DNA of 64,000 nt from SCGC-AG-212-J23 sp035762345. Its GTDB lineage: Bacteria; Pseudomonadota; Gammaproteobacteria; Burkholderiales; SG8-39. A model generated the notes under the pieces. That model saw only the letters and a list, made by a program, of their open reading frames with translations, was not told the DNA's origin and did no database searches. The stretch spans positions 16,849 through 80,848 of the forward strand of contig DASTPE010000068.1 in NCBI GenBank assembly GCA_035762345.1, written 5' to 3'. A program made the translations under genes and the position numbers. Shown piece by piece: positions 40,401-48,434 of this stretch; position 1 is the first letter of the stretch; each line of letters begins with the position of its first letter.

Positions 40401-41297
40401 TACGCGGCCGTGCATTGAAGAGAGCTCGAGCGGCGAGAGCTCGTCGGCGAGGGTCATGTGCAAACCGGCAAGGGCGACATCGGCGGTGAGCGCGGCGAGC
40501 TTGCCAGCCTCGACGGTGGCCCAAACGCGCAGCGCGCCCTGGCCCTCGCGCACGTTGAAAGGATAATCGACCCAGGCCCGCCATACGGCGAGATCGGTAT
40601 CGCCGATCTCGAGAAACACGCGCCCGCTGAACCCCGCCGGCTCCAGGCCTTTCCCTTGCAGCCGCGCGCGCGCCTCGATGGTGCTGCCGAGCTCCGCCGC
40701 GGTGTGCGCCTTCAGGCCAAGCAAGTGCGTGCCGCGCCCGTTCACGAGCCGGATCTCGAGGCCGGACAATGCAAGCGGCGGCGCTCCACGCAGCTCGTCG
40801 AGCCACTCGATCTCGGCGCCGCGGATCGAGATTTCTTCCTGCGCCAGCAGCCAGGCCCCGAATCCGCCGCCACCCGCATCGCGGGCGATCTTGAGACCGG
40901 CAACGTAGATCTCCCCGGCGGCGTCGCGCCGCATGGAAAGCCGCGGGCTTTCGATCACCACGCTGTGCAGCACGAGCTGACCGCGCGCAAGCGAGCGCCA
41001 GGCCACCACGTTCTCGATCGCCGGCAACACGAGCGCCTCGCGCCCCTGCGCATCATAGATGCGCACGTCGGAGAGCGCGATGTGCGGCCGCAGGCCGAGC
41101 CACCGCGCCCGGATCGCGCCGACGCGCACCGGCAGCCCGAGCCCGCGCGACATGGCGGCGACGATGTCCTGCCGGTAACGCTCGATGTCGGGCAGCACCC
41201 AGAAGCGCACCGCCAGCACCAGCGCCGCAAGCGCGAAAAAACCCGCCCATGCGAGCATTTCGACCGCACGCAGCAGTCGCTTCATGGTGGAATTCAC
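37497..41297 (-). CDS. yhdP: YhdP family AsmA-like outer-membrane lipid transport protein
   Basis: A 1266-residue giant with a single N-terminal transmembrane helix (residues ~12-32) and a long periplasmic beta-rich body, ending in an AsmA-like C-terminal segment (about residues 1080-1250). YhdP, TamB and YdbH are thought to bridge the envelope and deliver phospholipids to the outer membrane. Motif VLPDIERYRQDIVAAMSRGLGLPV after the helix is typical of TIGR02099. A second in-frame ATG at 41285 is an alternative start. The gene diverges from glnE with only ~30 bases between, so the promoters overlap. Confidence 0.93.
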   Translation of the reverse strand: MNSTMKRLLRAVEMLAWAGFFALAALVLAVRFWVLPDIERYRQDIVAAMSRGLGLPVRVGAIRARWLGLRPHIALSDVRIYDAQGREALVLPAIENVVAWRSLARGQLVLHSVVIESPRLSMRRDAAGEIYVAGLKIARDAGGGGFGAWLLAQEEISIRGAEIEWLDELRGAPPLALSGLEIRLVNGRGTHLLGLKAHTAAELGSTIEARARLQGKGLEPAGFSGRVFLEIGDTDLAVWRAWVDYPFNVREGQGALRVWATVEAGKLAALTADVALAGLHMTLADELSPLELSSMHGRVQGRALSDGVELSGSGLTLLIENGPEVPKTDFRIVWRPQAGGAIAASVIELAALRHLAGSLPLPPQLSEAIEDFAPRGRLEETRLEWSGPFDAPTKVGLRMRFAALALRATGAVPGFSGLSGSLEATEDRGSLALASRNAVFELPLVFSEPNIPLDSLAGQIEWERGRDGGVAVRIASVTFANEHASGNVYGTYARDGAGPGSIDLSGVLNRADGRQVGRYLPIILPEAPRKWLTRGILAGEASDVRVRIRGDLRDFPFVDPAKGQFQVTARVQKGVLDYAEGWPRIDDIVGELNFERDRFEIVGRSGSIFGAQLSNVRVVIPSLRGPGHQVHVSGQADGPSADFLRFLHSSPLRSSVGERIADIKADGRGKLSLKVNIPLAELPKTQLTGEFDFAGNEVTVVPWLPPIESASGRVAFTDSGFTLHDARGRLLGGTVAVSGGTRVDGAVEILARGDASFEATRALFDHPLRKHLSGSFGYLVTVREQDGGARISFESPLRGLESTLPPPLAKRAADPLPLRVEANPAPRAERDRVSISLGTLAQAELQRRRQGEAMVVQRTAVWIGPERDQPIRLPERPGTLVYGSLPSFDLDRWLPLLTGEGGNDSQPDSPPIALELKFGILDAFGRRLTKVALRASAEAAGWSANVTADELAGDVSYRARPQPRVIARLDRFTIPDDTPAHPSPGPPRPATRPSELPALDLVAEEFNFRGKRLGRVDLVASRAGDDWRIERARMSNPDASVTGSGIWYAAPSRSAIQFDLEAGDAGGFLARVGQPDTVKGGRARMQGSLAWQGDPATIDFATLSGQVQMQAEEGQFLEIEPGLGKLIGLISLQALPRRISLDFRDVFSKGFQFDRIASSAQINGGVLKLKEFRMRGSAAEVEMTGEVNLAQETQDLRVRVLPSLTDSAALGIGIVNPVAGVAAAIAQRILKNPLGHIFAYDYLVTGTWSDPKVEKILPPPTEPVSN

Positions 41298-41326
41298 GTC
41301 CAGGCGGCCATCATTCTAAACTGCCA

Positions 41327-43852
41327 ATGTCGCAATCCATCCCGCACACGGGGTCGAAACTCGCGCTGTCGCGCTTTGCGCATCGGCTGCTGGCCGCGCG
41401 GCCCGAGCTTGGCGCCGAGCTCGCGGACCCGCGGCCTTTCACGCGCGCAGAAATGCTTAACGCGCTGGCGGGCCGCGCGGATGACGAGCTTGCGCGCGGC
41501 CTGCGCCGGCTGCGCAACCACGTGCTCCTGCGCGTCATGGCGCGCGACCTGTCCGGGCGCGCGGGGCTGGATGAAGTCTGCGGGACGATGACCGACCTGG
41601 CCGAGGTCGCGATCGAGAGCGCGCTCGGCGACGAGGATTTGATCGTGGTCGGAATGGGCAAGCTTGGCGGGCGCGAGCTCAATGTCTCCTCGGATGTGGA
41701 CCTCGTCTTCCTTTACCGCGGAAGCGCCGAGGCGCAGGAGCGCTACGAGCGCGCCGGGCGCAGGCTGATCCGGCTGCTCTCCGAGCCGACCGCGGAAGGC
41801 TTCGTGTTCCGCGTCGACATGCGCCTGCGGCCGTACGGCGAGTCCGGCCCGCTTGCCTGCAATTTCGAGGCGCTCGAGCAGTACTTCATTACCCACGGCC
41901 GCGAGTGGGAGCGCTATGCCTGGCTCAAGGCCCGGCCACTCACCATGCGCGGCCGCGCCGCCGCGATGCGAGAGCTCGACGCCATCGTGCGGCCGTTCGT
42001 ATTTCGCAAGTACCTGGACTACGGCACGCTCGGCGCGCTGCGCACGCTGCACGCCGAGGTGCGACGCGACGTCGCGCGGCGCGAGCTCGCCGAGCATGTG
42101 AAGCTCGGCCCAGGCGGTATCCGCGAGATCGAGTTCATCGTCCAGGCGCTGCAGCTCGTGCGTGGCGGTCGCGACCCGGAGCTTCGCGTGAGGCCGACGC
42201 TGCCAGCCCTCAAAGTGCTGTCCGAGAAGAATCTGCTTCCGCTCCAGCCAGCGCGCGAGCTTGGCGATGCTTATGTCTTCCTGCGCAGCCTGGAGCACCG
42301 GCTGCAGTACCTCGACGACGCACAGCGCCACGACCTGCCGCAGGACGCGGAGGATCGTGCGCGAGTTGCCGCGATGTGCGGGTTCACGTCCTGGGATGCG
42401 TTCTACGCTCAGTGGCAAGCGATCCGCGACTCGGTGTCGCGGCATTTTCTCGACGTGTTTGCAGAGCCGGGCACTGCGCCGGAGGCGTGGCCACAGCACC
42501 CGCGGCTCGCCGCGCTGCGCGCGAGCCAGCGCTATGCCGCGCTGCCCGAGGAATCGCGCCGCCGGCTCGACCGCCTGGTGCCGGCGCTCGCGCGCGCAGC
42601 GCAAGCGACGCCGGATCCCGAGGCAACGCTCGTACGCGGCGTCGACCTCGTCGAGGCAATCGCGAGCCGCGCCGCTTACCTGGCGCTGCTCGCCGAGCAT
42701 CCCGAAGCGCTTGAGCGCGTAGCGCGCATGATCGCCTCGTCGAGCTGGGCGGCCGAATACGTCACGCGCCATCCGCTGCTCCTGGACGAGTTGCTCGATG
42801 ACCGGCTGCTCTACGCGCCGCCCGACTGGATTTCCTTCGCGAGCAGTCTCAGGCGGCAGCTTGCAGCGGCACACGACGATACCGAGCGGCGCATGAACAT
42901 CCTGCGCGAGATGCACCAGGCGCAGGTGTTTCGCCTGCTCGCGCAGGACCTCGCCGGGCTGCTCACTGTGGAGAAGCTCGCCGATCACCTGTCGGCGCTC
43001 GCCGACCTCATGCTGCAAGCCTGCATCGACGAGGTTTGGCGCGACCTGCGCGCTCGGCACCGCGAGGCGCCACGCTTCGCGGTGATCGGCTACGGCAAGC
43101 TCGGCGGCAAGGAGCTCGGCTACGCCTCCGACCTCGACATCATCTTCCTCTACGACGACGATGACGAACGTGCACCCGAACTCTACGCGCGCCTCGCCCA
43201 GCGGCTGAACACCTGGCTAAGCAGCCGCACCTCGTCCGGCATTCTATTCGAGACCGACCTGGAGCTCAGGCCGAGCGGCGCCTCGGGGCTGCTCGTCTCC
43301 TCGATCGGGGCCTTCGGACGCTACCAGGACGAGAGTGCGTGGGTATGGGAGCACCAGGCGCTCACGCGCGCACGGTATTGCGCGGGCGACGCGGACGTGG
43401 GGATCAAATTCGAAGCCGTCCGGCAGCGGATTCTCACCCGAAGGAGGGATCCGAAGCAGCTGAGGGCGGAAATTCTTGCAATGAGAAACAAGCTGCATGC
43501 GGCGCACCCCAATACGTCGAACCTCTTCGACGTCAAGCACGACGCGGGCGGCATGATCGACATCGAATTCGCGGTGCAGTTTCTCGTCCTGGGCTTTTCG
43601 AGCGAGTTCGCCTCCCTCACCGGCAACCTCGGCAACATCGCGCTGCTCAAGATGGCGGCGGACCACGGCCTGATCTCCGCCGAGCTCGCGGAGCGCTCCC
43701 GCAACGCGTACCGCGCGTTCCGCCGCGTCCAGCACAGCCTGCGCCTGAATGGCGCGCGCTACGCGCGTGTGCCGCGGGAACAAGTCGCGGCCGAGTCCGA
43801 GGCGGTCAGGGCGTTGTGGCAGGCGGTGTTCGGACGTGGCGCAAATCCTTGA
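41327..43852 (+). CDS. glnE: Bifunctional glutamine synthetase adenylyltransferase/deadenylylase
   Basis: Controls glutamine synthetase by adenylylation and its reversal in response to PII. The 841 residues contain two nucleotidyltransferase domains. The first has GMGKLGGRELNVSSDVDLVFLY at residues ~105-126 and VDMRLRPYGESGPL; the second has GYGKLGGKELGYASDLDIIFLYD at ~585-607 and TDLELRPSGASGLL. Both Asp pairs needed for metal binding are present. The helical middle and C-terminal regulatory domains are intact. ATG 41327 is chosen; the open frame upstream is antisense to yhdP. The 3' end overlaps the convergent iron-permease gene by 47 bases. Confidence 0.96.
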   Translation: MSQSIPHTGSKLALSRFAHRLLAARPELGAELADPRPFTRAEMLNALAGRADDELARGLRRLRNHVLLRVMARDLSGRAGLDEVCGTMTDLAEVAIESALGDEDLIVVGMGKLGGRELNVSSDVDLVFLYRGSAEAQERYERAGRRLIRLLSEPTAEGFVFRVDMRLRPYGESGPLACNFEALEQYFITHGREWERYAWLKARPLTMRGRAAAMRELDAIVRPFVFRKYLDYGTLGALRTLHAEVRRDVARRELAEHVKLGPGGIREIEFIVQALQLVRGGRDPELRVRPTLPALKVLSEKNLLPLQPARELGDAYVFLRSLEHRLQYLDDAQRHDLPQDAEDRARVAAMCGFTSWDAFYAQWQAIRDSVSRHFLDVFAEPGTAPEAWPQHPRLAALRASQRYAALPEESRRRLDRLVPALARAAQATPDPEATLVRGVDLVEAIASRAAYLALLAEHPEALERVARMIASSSWAAEYVTRHPLLLDELLDDRLLYAPPDWISFASSLRRQLAAAHDDTERRMNILREMHQAQVFRLLAQDLAGLLTVEKLADHLSALADLMLQACIDEVWRDLRARHREAPRFAVIGYGKLGGKELGYASDLDIIFLYDDDDERAPELYARLAQRLNTWLSSRTSSGILFETDLELRPSGASGLLVSSIGAFGRYQDESAWVWEHQALTRARYCAGDADVGIKFEAVRQRILTRRRDPKQLRAEILAMRNKLHAAHPNTSNLFDVKHDAGGMIDIEFAVQFLVLGFSSEFASLTGNLGNIALLKMAADHGLISAELAERSRNAYRAFRRVQHSLRLNGARYARVPREQVAAESEAVRALWQAVFGRGANP

Positions 43853-44255
43853 TCTCCGGCGAGTCGGTGTCGAGCTCGCCGCGCTCGAGCTTGCGCCGCG
43901 CCGCCGTGGCGAGCCTGGAATAGCTTCTGCGGTAGCGCTCGAACTGCTCGTCGTCGATATGCTCGAGGTCGAGCAGCGCGTTGTGCGCACCCTGCGTCGC
44001 GCGGATCAACTCGTCGAGCTTCAGCTGGATCGCCTCGGTATCCCGGTTCTGGGTGTTCTGGATGATGAACACCATGAGGAAGGTGATGATCGTGGTCGTC
44101 GTATTGACTACGAGCTGCCAGGTGTCGCTGTAGCCGAAGAGCGGCCCGGCCAGCGCCCAAAGAACGATGGCCGTCACCGCGACGAAGAAAGTCGCCGGCC
44201 GTCCGGCGAGCATCGCGAGCCTGCGCGCGAGATAGGAGAACCTGAATTTGTTCAT
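43806..44255 (-). CDS. Low-affinity iron permease family membrane protein (PF04120)
   Basis: A 149-residue membrane protein with two helices (residues ~22-42 and ~47-67: VAVTAIVLWALAGPLFGYSD, then TTTTIITFLMVFIIQNTQNRD). IIQNTQNRDTEAIQLKLDEL is the signature of the family related to yeast Fet4, and a basic cytoplasmic tail follows. In bacteria the iron role is unproven. The C-terminal 47 bases are antisense to the end of glnE. Its start overlaps the DUF3047 remnant by 4 bases. Confidence 0.85.
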   Translation of the reverse strand: MNKFRFSYLARRLAMLAGRPATFFVAVTAIVLWALAGPLFGYSDTWQLVVNTTTTIITFLMVFIIQNTQNRDTEAIQLKLDELIRATQGAHNALLDLEHIDDEQFERYRRSYSRLATAARRKLERGELDTDSPEIKDLRHVRTPPATTP

Positions 44256-44597
44256 TCACCGCTCCGGAAAGTGATGTCGCCATAAAATGCGCGGCGCGTC
44301 GAGCCGTCGTCGCCCGAATCGGTCATGACGCCCACAGCCACGATGTCGCCGGGGTCCTCGCCGAACGCGCGCCGATAGTCCTCGACCACGTTGCGCCGCA
44401 CATTGATCCAGTGTCCGATACGCTTCTCGCCGCTTTCGACCACGAAAAGGCGCACGCGATCGCTGTACGGGCAGGTGCGCGCGCTCGACCAGATCGAGCT
44501 TTTGCGCGTCGCCGTGGAAGGCGATCGATACGCGCGCCATCGCGCTCGCGCGCGCGGCTTTCCTCAACGGCGATTCGCCGGGCTGGCGCAGCGGCAC
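44252..44597 (-). pseudogene. DUF3047 gene broken by an internal deletion and frameshift
   Basis: Two parts of one family lie in different frames. The 5' part (from GTG 44597) reads KAARASAMARVSIAFHGDAQ, then KLDLVERA, the first strand of DUF3047. The 3' part (frame ending 44252) reads CPYSDRVRLFVVESGEKR, then WINVRRNVVEDYRRAFGEDP and TRRAFYGDITF, the family's C-terminal half. The segment between (about 40 residues, which should include a VW-containing strand) is missing, and the junction near 44470-44485 changes frame. The product would be non-functional. The 3' fragment from GTG 44455 could still be translated as a 67-residue peptide. Confidence 0.65.
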
Positions 44598-44600
44598 TTG

Positions 44601-44900
44601 CTAGAGAGCATCGCGCGGATTGCGGTACGCGAGCGGCCCGTCGACTTCGGAGGCGAAGCGGGCGAGCGCGCCGAGAAGCGCGTCGCGCCGAAGACGGTAC
44701 AGCACGCGCTGCCCCTGGCGCTCGCCCGCGATCAGGCCGGCACGCTGCAGCACCGATAGGTGGCGCGAAATGGCCGGGCGGCTGAGGCGAAAGCGATGGG
44801 CGAGATCGGCGGTCGACAGCGCCGTCTGCGACAGGAACGCGATGATCTGCCGCCGCGGCAGCGAGGCGAGCGCGTAGAACACGCGCTGGGGGTGGAGCAT
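44601..44900 (-). CDS. ArsR-type winged-helix repressor
   Basis: A 99-residue (if started at ATG 44900) helix-turn-helix protein: PRRQIIAFLSQTALSTADLAHRFRLSRPAISRHLSVLQRAG is the recognition region, followed by the wing GERQGQRVLYRL. There is no CxC metal site near helix 3, so it is not a classic arsenic sensor. A longer start at 44918 or 44936 would place coding sequence over the palindromic site 44905-44926, so 44900 is preferred, although its Shine-Dalgarno is poor. It is divergent from ilvE and probably autoregulates. Confidence 0.85.
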   Translation of the reverse strand: MLHPQRVFYALASLPRRQIIAFLSQTALSTADLAHRFRLSRPAISRHLSVLQRAGLIAGERQGQRVLYRLRRDALLGALARFASEVDGPLAYRNPRDAL

Positions 44901-44904
44901 CGAA

Positions 44905-44926
44905 CTATTAACATTCATGTTAATAG
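44905..44926. promoter_or_regulatory. Palindromic operator for the ArsR-type repressor
   Basis: Perfect inverted repeat with 10-base arms CTATTAACAT and ATGTTAATAG and a 2-base spacer. It is A/T-rich in otherwise GC-rich DNA and lies just upstream of the preferred arsR start and 61 bases before the ilvE ATG. ArsR-family operators have this size and symmetry, so it may control both divergent genes. Confidence 0.75.
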
Positions 44927-44986
44927 TATGGCGCATTCCGTGTCGCTGTGATTACAATCGCCGCAGCATTTCGGGAGAACTTTACG

Positions 44987-45952
44987 ATGTCCAAGGGAAA
45001 AGCCGCGATCAAAGCGGCCGCGGCGCCGTTGTCGATGGCCGACCGCGACGGCTGGATCTGGCACGACGGAAATCTGGTCGAGTGGCGCTCGGCCACCACT
45101 CACGTGCTCACGCATTCGCTGCATTACGGTCTCGCCGTGTTCGAAGGGGTGCGCGCGTACAAGACCGAGATCGGCACCGCAATCTTCCGGCTGAAGGAGC
45201 ACACCGAGCGCCTGTTCGCCTCCGCGCACATTTACATGATGAAGATTCCCTACACGCGCGAGCGCCTGATGCAGGCGCAGCTCGAGGTCGTGCGCGCCAA
45301 CGGGCACGACGCCTGCTACATCCGGCCGATCGCCTTCTATGGCTCGGAGAAGATGGGCGTGTCGCCGGTGGGCGCCAAGGTCCATGTCGCCATCGCGGCC
45401 TGGCCGTGGGGAGCGTATCTCGGCCCCGAGGCGCTGTCCAAGGGCATCCGCGTCAAGACCTCGTCGTACGCGCGCCACCACATCAACGTCACCATGGCGC
45501 GGGCTAAGATGTCGGGCACGTATCCGAACTCGGTGCTCGCCACGCTGGAGGCGACGATGCACGGCTACGACGAGGGCCTGCTCCTCGATGTCGATGGCTT
45601 CGTCGCCGAAGGCGCAGGCGAGAATGTCTTCATCGTGAAGGACGGCGTGCTTTGGGAGCCCGAGCTTACGTCCGCGCTCACCGGCATCACGCGCACTTCG
45701 GTGATCGAGCTTGCCGCCGAGCTCGGCTACGCCGTGCGCGCAAAGCGGCTCACGCGGGACGACATCTACATCGCCGACGAAGCTTTCTTCACCGGCACCG
45801 CTGCGGAGGTGACGCCGATCCGCGAGCTCGACGGCCGTATCATCGGCGAAGGCAAGGCCGGGCCGGTCACCAAGACGATTCAGAAAGCCTTTTTCGACGT
45901 CGTGACGGGCAAAGACAGGAAGCGCCGCAAATGGCTGACTCCCGTCAAGTAG
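44987..45952 (+). CDS. ilvE: Branched-chain amino acid aminotransferase
   Basis: Fold-type IV PLP enzyme for the last step of valine, leucine and isoleucine synthesis; 321 residues. GWIWHDGNLVEWRSATTHVL near the N-terminus, LHYGLAVFEGVRAY, the lysine region ARAKMSGTYPNSVLA with the PLP-binding Lys, and EGAGENVFIVKDG and GITRTSVIELA (cofactor and substrate loop) are all present. ATG 44987 with GGGAGAAC upstream. A GTG/TTG start further left is not needed. The ArsR operator lies upstream. It overlaps the following zinc-finger gene by 22 bases. Confidence 0.95.
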   Translation: MSKGKAAIKAAAAPLSMADRDGWIWHDGNLVEWRSATTHVLTHSLHYGLAVFEGVRAYKTEIGTAIFRLKEHTERLFASAHIYMMKIPYTRERLMQAQLEVVRANGHDACYIRPIAFYGSEKMGVSPVGAKVHVAIAAWPWGAYLGPEALSKGIRVKTSSYARHHINVTMARAKMSGTYPNSVLATLEATMHGYDEGLLLDVDGFVAEGAGENVFIVKDGVLWEPELTSALTGITRTSVIELAAELGYAVRAKRLTRDDIYIADEAFFTGTAAEVTPIRELDGRIIGEGKAGPVTKTIQKAFFDVVTGKDRKRRKWLTPVK

Positions 45953-46116
45953 ACGTCACTGAAAAGGACCTGCCCCTGCACTGCCCGACGCCGGGTACGC
46001 CGCTTTGGGCCTTGCATCCGCGTGTGTTCCTCGATGTGGCGAAGGAAGGCGAGACGCTCTGCCCGTATTGCGGCACGAAGTACGTCTATAAGGGCGCGCC
46101 CGTAAAGGGACATTGA
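45931..46116 (+). CDS. zf-CHCC domain protein
   Basis: A 61-residue protein of the zinc-finger CHCC family (PF10276, related to the 13-kDa NDUFS6 subunit of complex I). The metal set is His17-Cys18 (LPLHCPTPG), His29 (WALHPRVFLD) and Cys44/Cys47 (CPYCGTKYVYKG). It overlaps ilvE by 22 bases and precedes waaF by 12. This ilvE-zf-CHCC-waaF order is conserved in Betaproteobacteria. Confidence 0.9.
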   Translation: MADSRQVDVTEKDLPLHCPTPGTPLWALHPRVFLDVAKEGETLCPYCGTKYVYKGAPVKGH

Positions 46117-46128
46117 GGGACATCGCGT

Positions 46129-47067
46129 TTGCAGCGCGTCCTTGTCATCGCGCCGAACTGGATCGGGGACGCGCTGATGGCGCAGCCGTTGCTTATGCGA
46201 TTGAAGCAATCGGGCGCGAGCGTCGACGTGCTCGCTCCCGCATGGGTTGCGCCCGTCGTGCATCGCATGCGGGAGGTCGACGAGGTGATCGCCGCGCCGT
46301 TCAGACACGGCCTGCTCCAGCTCGGCAGCCGCTGGCGGCTCGGACGCGTCCTCAAGCGCCGCGGCTACGATGCGGCGTTCGTCCTGCCGAACAGCTGGAA
46401 GTCGGCCCTGATCCCGTTCTTTGCGCGCATCCCGAAGCGCATCGGCTACGCCGGCGAGCTGCGCTACGGGCTCTTGAATTGCATTTACAAATCGGCGAAT
46501 GCATCAATGCCGCTTCATTACGCACGGCTTGCCGGGGAGCCGGATACATCGCTGGGTCGGCCGGAGTTGAGCGTCCGGCAAGAAGAAATCCGTGAAACGC
46601 GCAGCCGCTTTGGAATCGAGGGCAAATACACCGTGCTCTGCCCCGGCGCCGAGTACGGCCCGGCGAAGCGCTGGCCCTACTTCAGGGAACTCGCCGCGAG
46701 GCTCGGTACGGCGGCGGTGGTAGTTGGCTCCAGTAACGACGGGCAGGCCGCGGCGGGCATTCCCGGGAAGAACCTCGTCGGAAAAACCAGCCTGGACGAA
46801 GCCATCCGGCTGATCGCCGGGGCAACCGCGGTGGTGAGCAACGATTCGGGGCTTATGCACGTTGCAGCGGCGCTCGGTCGGCCGCTGGTGGCGCTGTTCG
46901 GCTCGTCCAGCCCCGTGCATACCCCGCCCGCTTCGCCCAGGGCACGCGTGCTATGGCTCAAGCTGGAATGCAGCCCGTGCTTCGAACGAGAATGTCCGCT
47001 CGGCCATTTTCGTTGTATGAAGGAGATTGCGGTCGAGCAGGTGCTCGCGGCCATGGAGCAAGCTTGA
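46129..47067 (+). CDS. waaF: ADP-heptose:LPS heptosyltransferase II
   Basis: GT-B glycosyltransferase adding the second heptose to the LPS inner core. 312 residues starting at TTG 46129: VLVIAPNWIGDALMAQPLL is the N-terminal signature, GYAGELRYGLLN follows, and the C-terminal domain has CPGAEYGPAKRWPYFRELA and VVSNDSGLMHVAAALGRPLVALFGSSSP, the nucleotide-sugar site. The gene overlaps the SnoaL-like gene by 4 bases. Confidence 0.95.
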   Translation: MQRVLVIAPNWIGDALMAQPLLMRLKQSGASVDVLAPAWVAPVVHRMREVDEVIAAPFRHGLLQLGSRWRLGRVLKRRGYDAAFVLPNSWKSALIPFFARIPKRIGYAGELRYGLLNCIYKSANASMPLHYARLAGEPDTSLGRPELSVRQEEIRETRSRFGIEGKYTVLCPGAEYGPAKRWPYFRELAARLGTAAVVVGSSNDGQAAAGIPGKNLVGKTSLDEAIRLIAGATAVVSNDSGLMHVAAALGRPLVALFGSSSPVHTPPASPRARVLWLKLECSPCFERECPLGHFRCMKEIAVEQVLAAMEQA

Positions 47068-47504
47068 GCGGAAAGATTTTCCCGACTGCACAGGACGCGG
47101 AGAATGCGTTCTACGAAGCACTCGAGCGCTGCGACCTCGAAGGCATGATGGCGGTCTGGGCGGAGGACGAAGACATCGTCTGCGTGCACCCGGCCGGCGG
47201 CCGCCTTTGCGGGCAAGACGAGGTGCGTGAGAGCTGGGCGCGGATCTTCGCCGCCGGCCCGCGCGCGCGCGTGACGATCGAGCAGCGGGTGGCGCTCACC
47301 GGCATGATGCTCGCGGTCCACAGCGTGTTCGAGCGCTTCGTCATCCCGCAGGTCAAGCCCGAGGCGCAGCCGGTGCCGATCATCGCAACCAACGTGTATC
47401 TGCGCACCGCCGCCGGCTGGCGCATGATCGTGCATCACGCCTCGCCCGCGCCGGCGCAGGCGCAGAATCCTCCGCGCGACGCCGGGCCGAAAATCCTGCA
47501 CTAG
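47064..47504 (+). CDS. SnoaL/NTF2-fold protein (DUF4440-like)
   Basis: A 146-residue small alpha-beta-barrel protein of the SnoaL-like family. TTG 47064 starts inside the waaF stop (TTGA). Sequence: AENAFYEALERCDLEGMMAVW, then VCVHPAGGRLCGQDEVRESW and a C-terminal WRMIVHHASPAP. It is a regular member of the ilvE-waaF-yheT neighbourhood; ligand unknown. Ends adjacent to the yheT start with no gap. Confidence 0.88.
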   Translation: MSGKIFPTAQDAENAFYEALERCDLEGMMAVWAEDEDIVCVHPAGGRLCGQDEVRESWARIFAAGPRARVTIEQRVALTGMMLAVHSVFERFVIPQVKPEAQPVPIIATNVYLRTAAGWRMIVHHASPAPAQAQNPPRDAGPKILH

Positions 47505-48434
47505 ATGTTTTCTTCGCCGTGGTGGCTGCCGGGCGGCCATCTGCAGACCATTTATGCATCACTGCGCCCGCCGCCGGGCGTGCCGTTCGAGCGCAGCCGG
47601 TGGGAAACGCCCGACGGCGACTTCGTCGATATCGACTTCGCCGGCGACGCAAGCGCGGACCGGCGCCTCGCGCTGTTCCATGGTCTCGAAGGCTGCTCGA
47701 ACAGCCACTACGCGCGCGCGATCTCCGCTCATGCAGCGTCCCGGGGATGGCGCGTTGCCATTCCGCACTGGCGCGGGTGCTCCGGAGAGCCGAACCTCAA
47801 GGCGCGCGCCTACCATTCCGGCGACAGCGAGGAAGTCGATTGGCTGATCACCAGAATCCAGCCCGACACGGCGATCGGCGTCTCGCTCGGAGGCAACGCG
47901 CTCCTCAAATGGCTGGGCGAGCGCGGCGAGGCCGCGAAGACGCGCGTGCGCCGCGCCGCGGCCGTGTCCGCGCCGATCGATCTGCCCGCGGCGGGTGCGG
48001 CGCTCGACCACGGCCTAAGTCGCCTCATCTATACGCGCTATTTCCTCGCCACGCTGAAGCCCAAGTCGCTTGCCAAGCTCGAGCGCTTTCCGGGCCTTTA
48101 CGACGCCGCGCGGGTACGCGCTGCGCGCCGATTCCGCGACTTCGACGACGCCGTGACCGCGCCGCTGCACGGGTTCCGCGACGCCGACCACTACTGGAGC
48201 AAAGCGGCAAGCGGGCCGTGGCTCGAGCATATCCGCGTGCCGACGCTTCTGCTCAACGCTCGCAACGACCCCTTCCTTCCGGAGCGTGCGCTCCTCGCCG
48301 CCGCGCGCAAGGCCGCGCCCTGCGTGGTGCTAGAATTTCCGCGCACCGGAGGCCACGCCGGATTCGTGTCCGGCCCGTTCCCGGGCCATCACCGCTGGCT
48401 TGCGGAGCGCCTTCTCGAGTTCGTCGAACAGTGA
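47505..48434 (+). CDS. YheT family alpha/beta-hydrolase
   Basis: A 309-residue hydrolase. WWLPGGHLQTIYASL at the N-terminus is the YheT/EMB8 signature. The nucleophile elbow is IGVSLGGNALLKWLGE with the catalytic Ser. The acid is probably in LLNARNDPFLP and the His in TGGHAGFV, completing a Ser-Asp-His triad. Substrate unknown, carboxylester or lipid in related proteins. The 3' end overlaps the phosphohexomutase start by 4 bases (GTGA). Confidence 0.93.
   Translation: MFSSPWWLPGGHLQTIYASLRPPPGVPFERSRWETPDGDFVDIDFAGDASADRRLALFHGLEGCSNSHYARAISAHAASRGWRVAIPHWRGCSGEPNLKARAYHSGDSEEVDWLITRIQPDTAIGVSLGGNALLKWLGERGEAAKTRVRRAAAVSAPIDLPAAGAALDHGLSRLIYTRYFLATLKPKSLAKLERFPGLYDAARVRAARRFRDFDDAVTAPLHGFRDADHYWSKAASGPWLEHIRVPTLLLNARNDPFLPERALLAAARKAAPCVVLEFPRTGGHAGFVSGPFPGHHRWLAERLLEFVEQ

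Noticed and set aside
41294..43060. 588-codon minus-strand open frame opposite glnE
   Set aside because: Antisense of conserved glnE domains; composition typical of shadow frames, no recognisable family.
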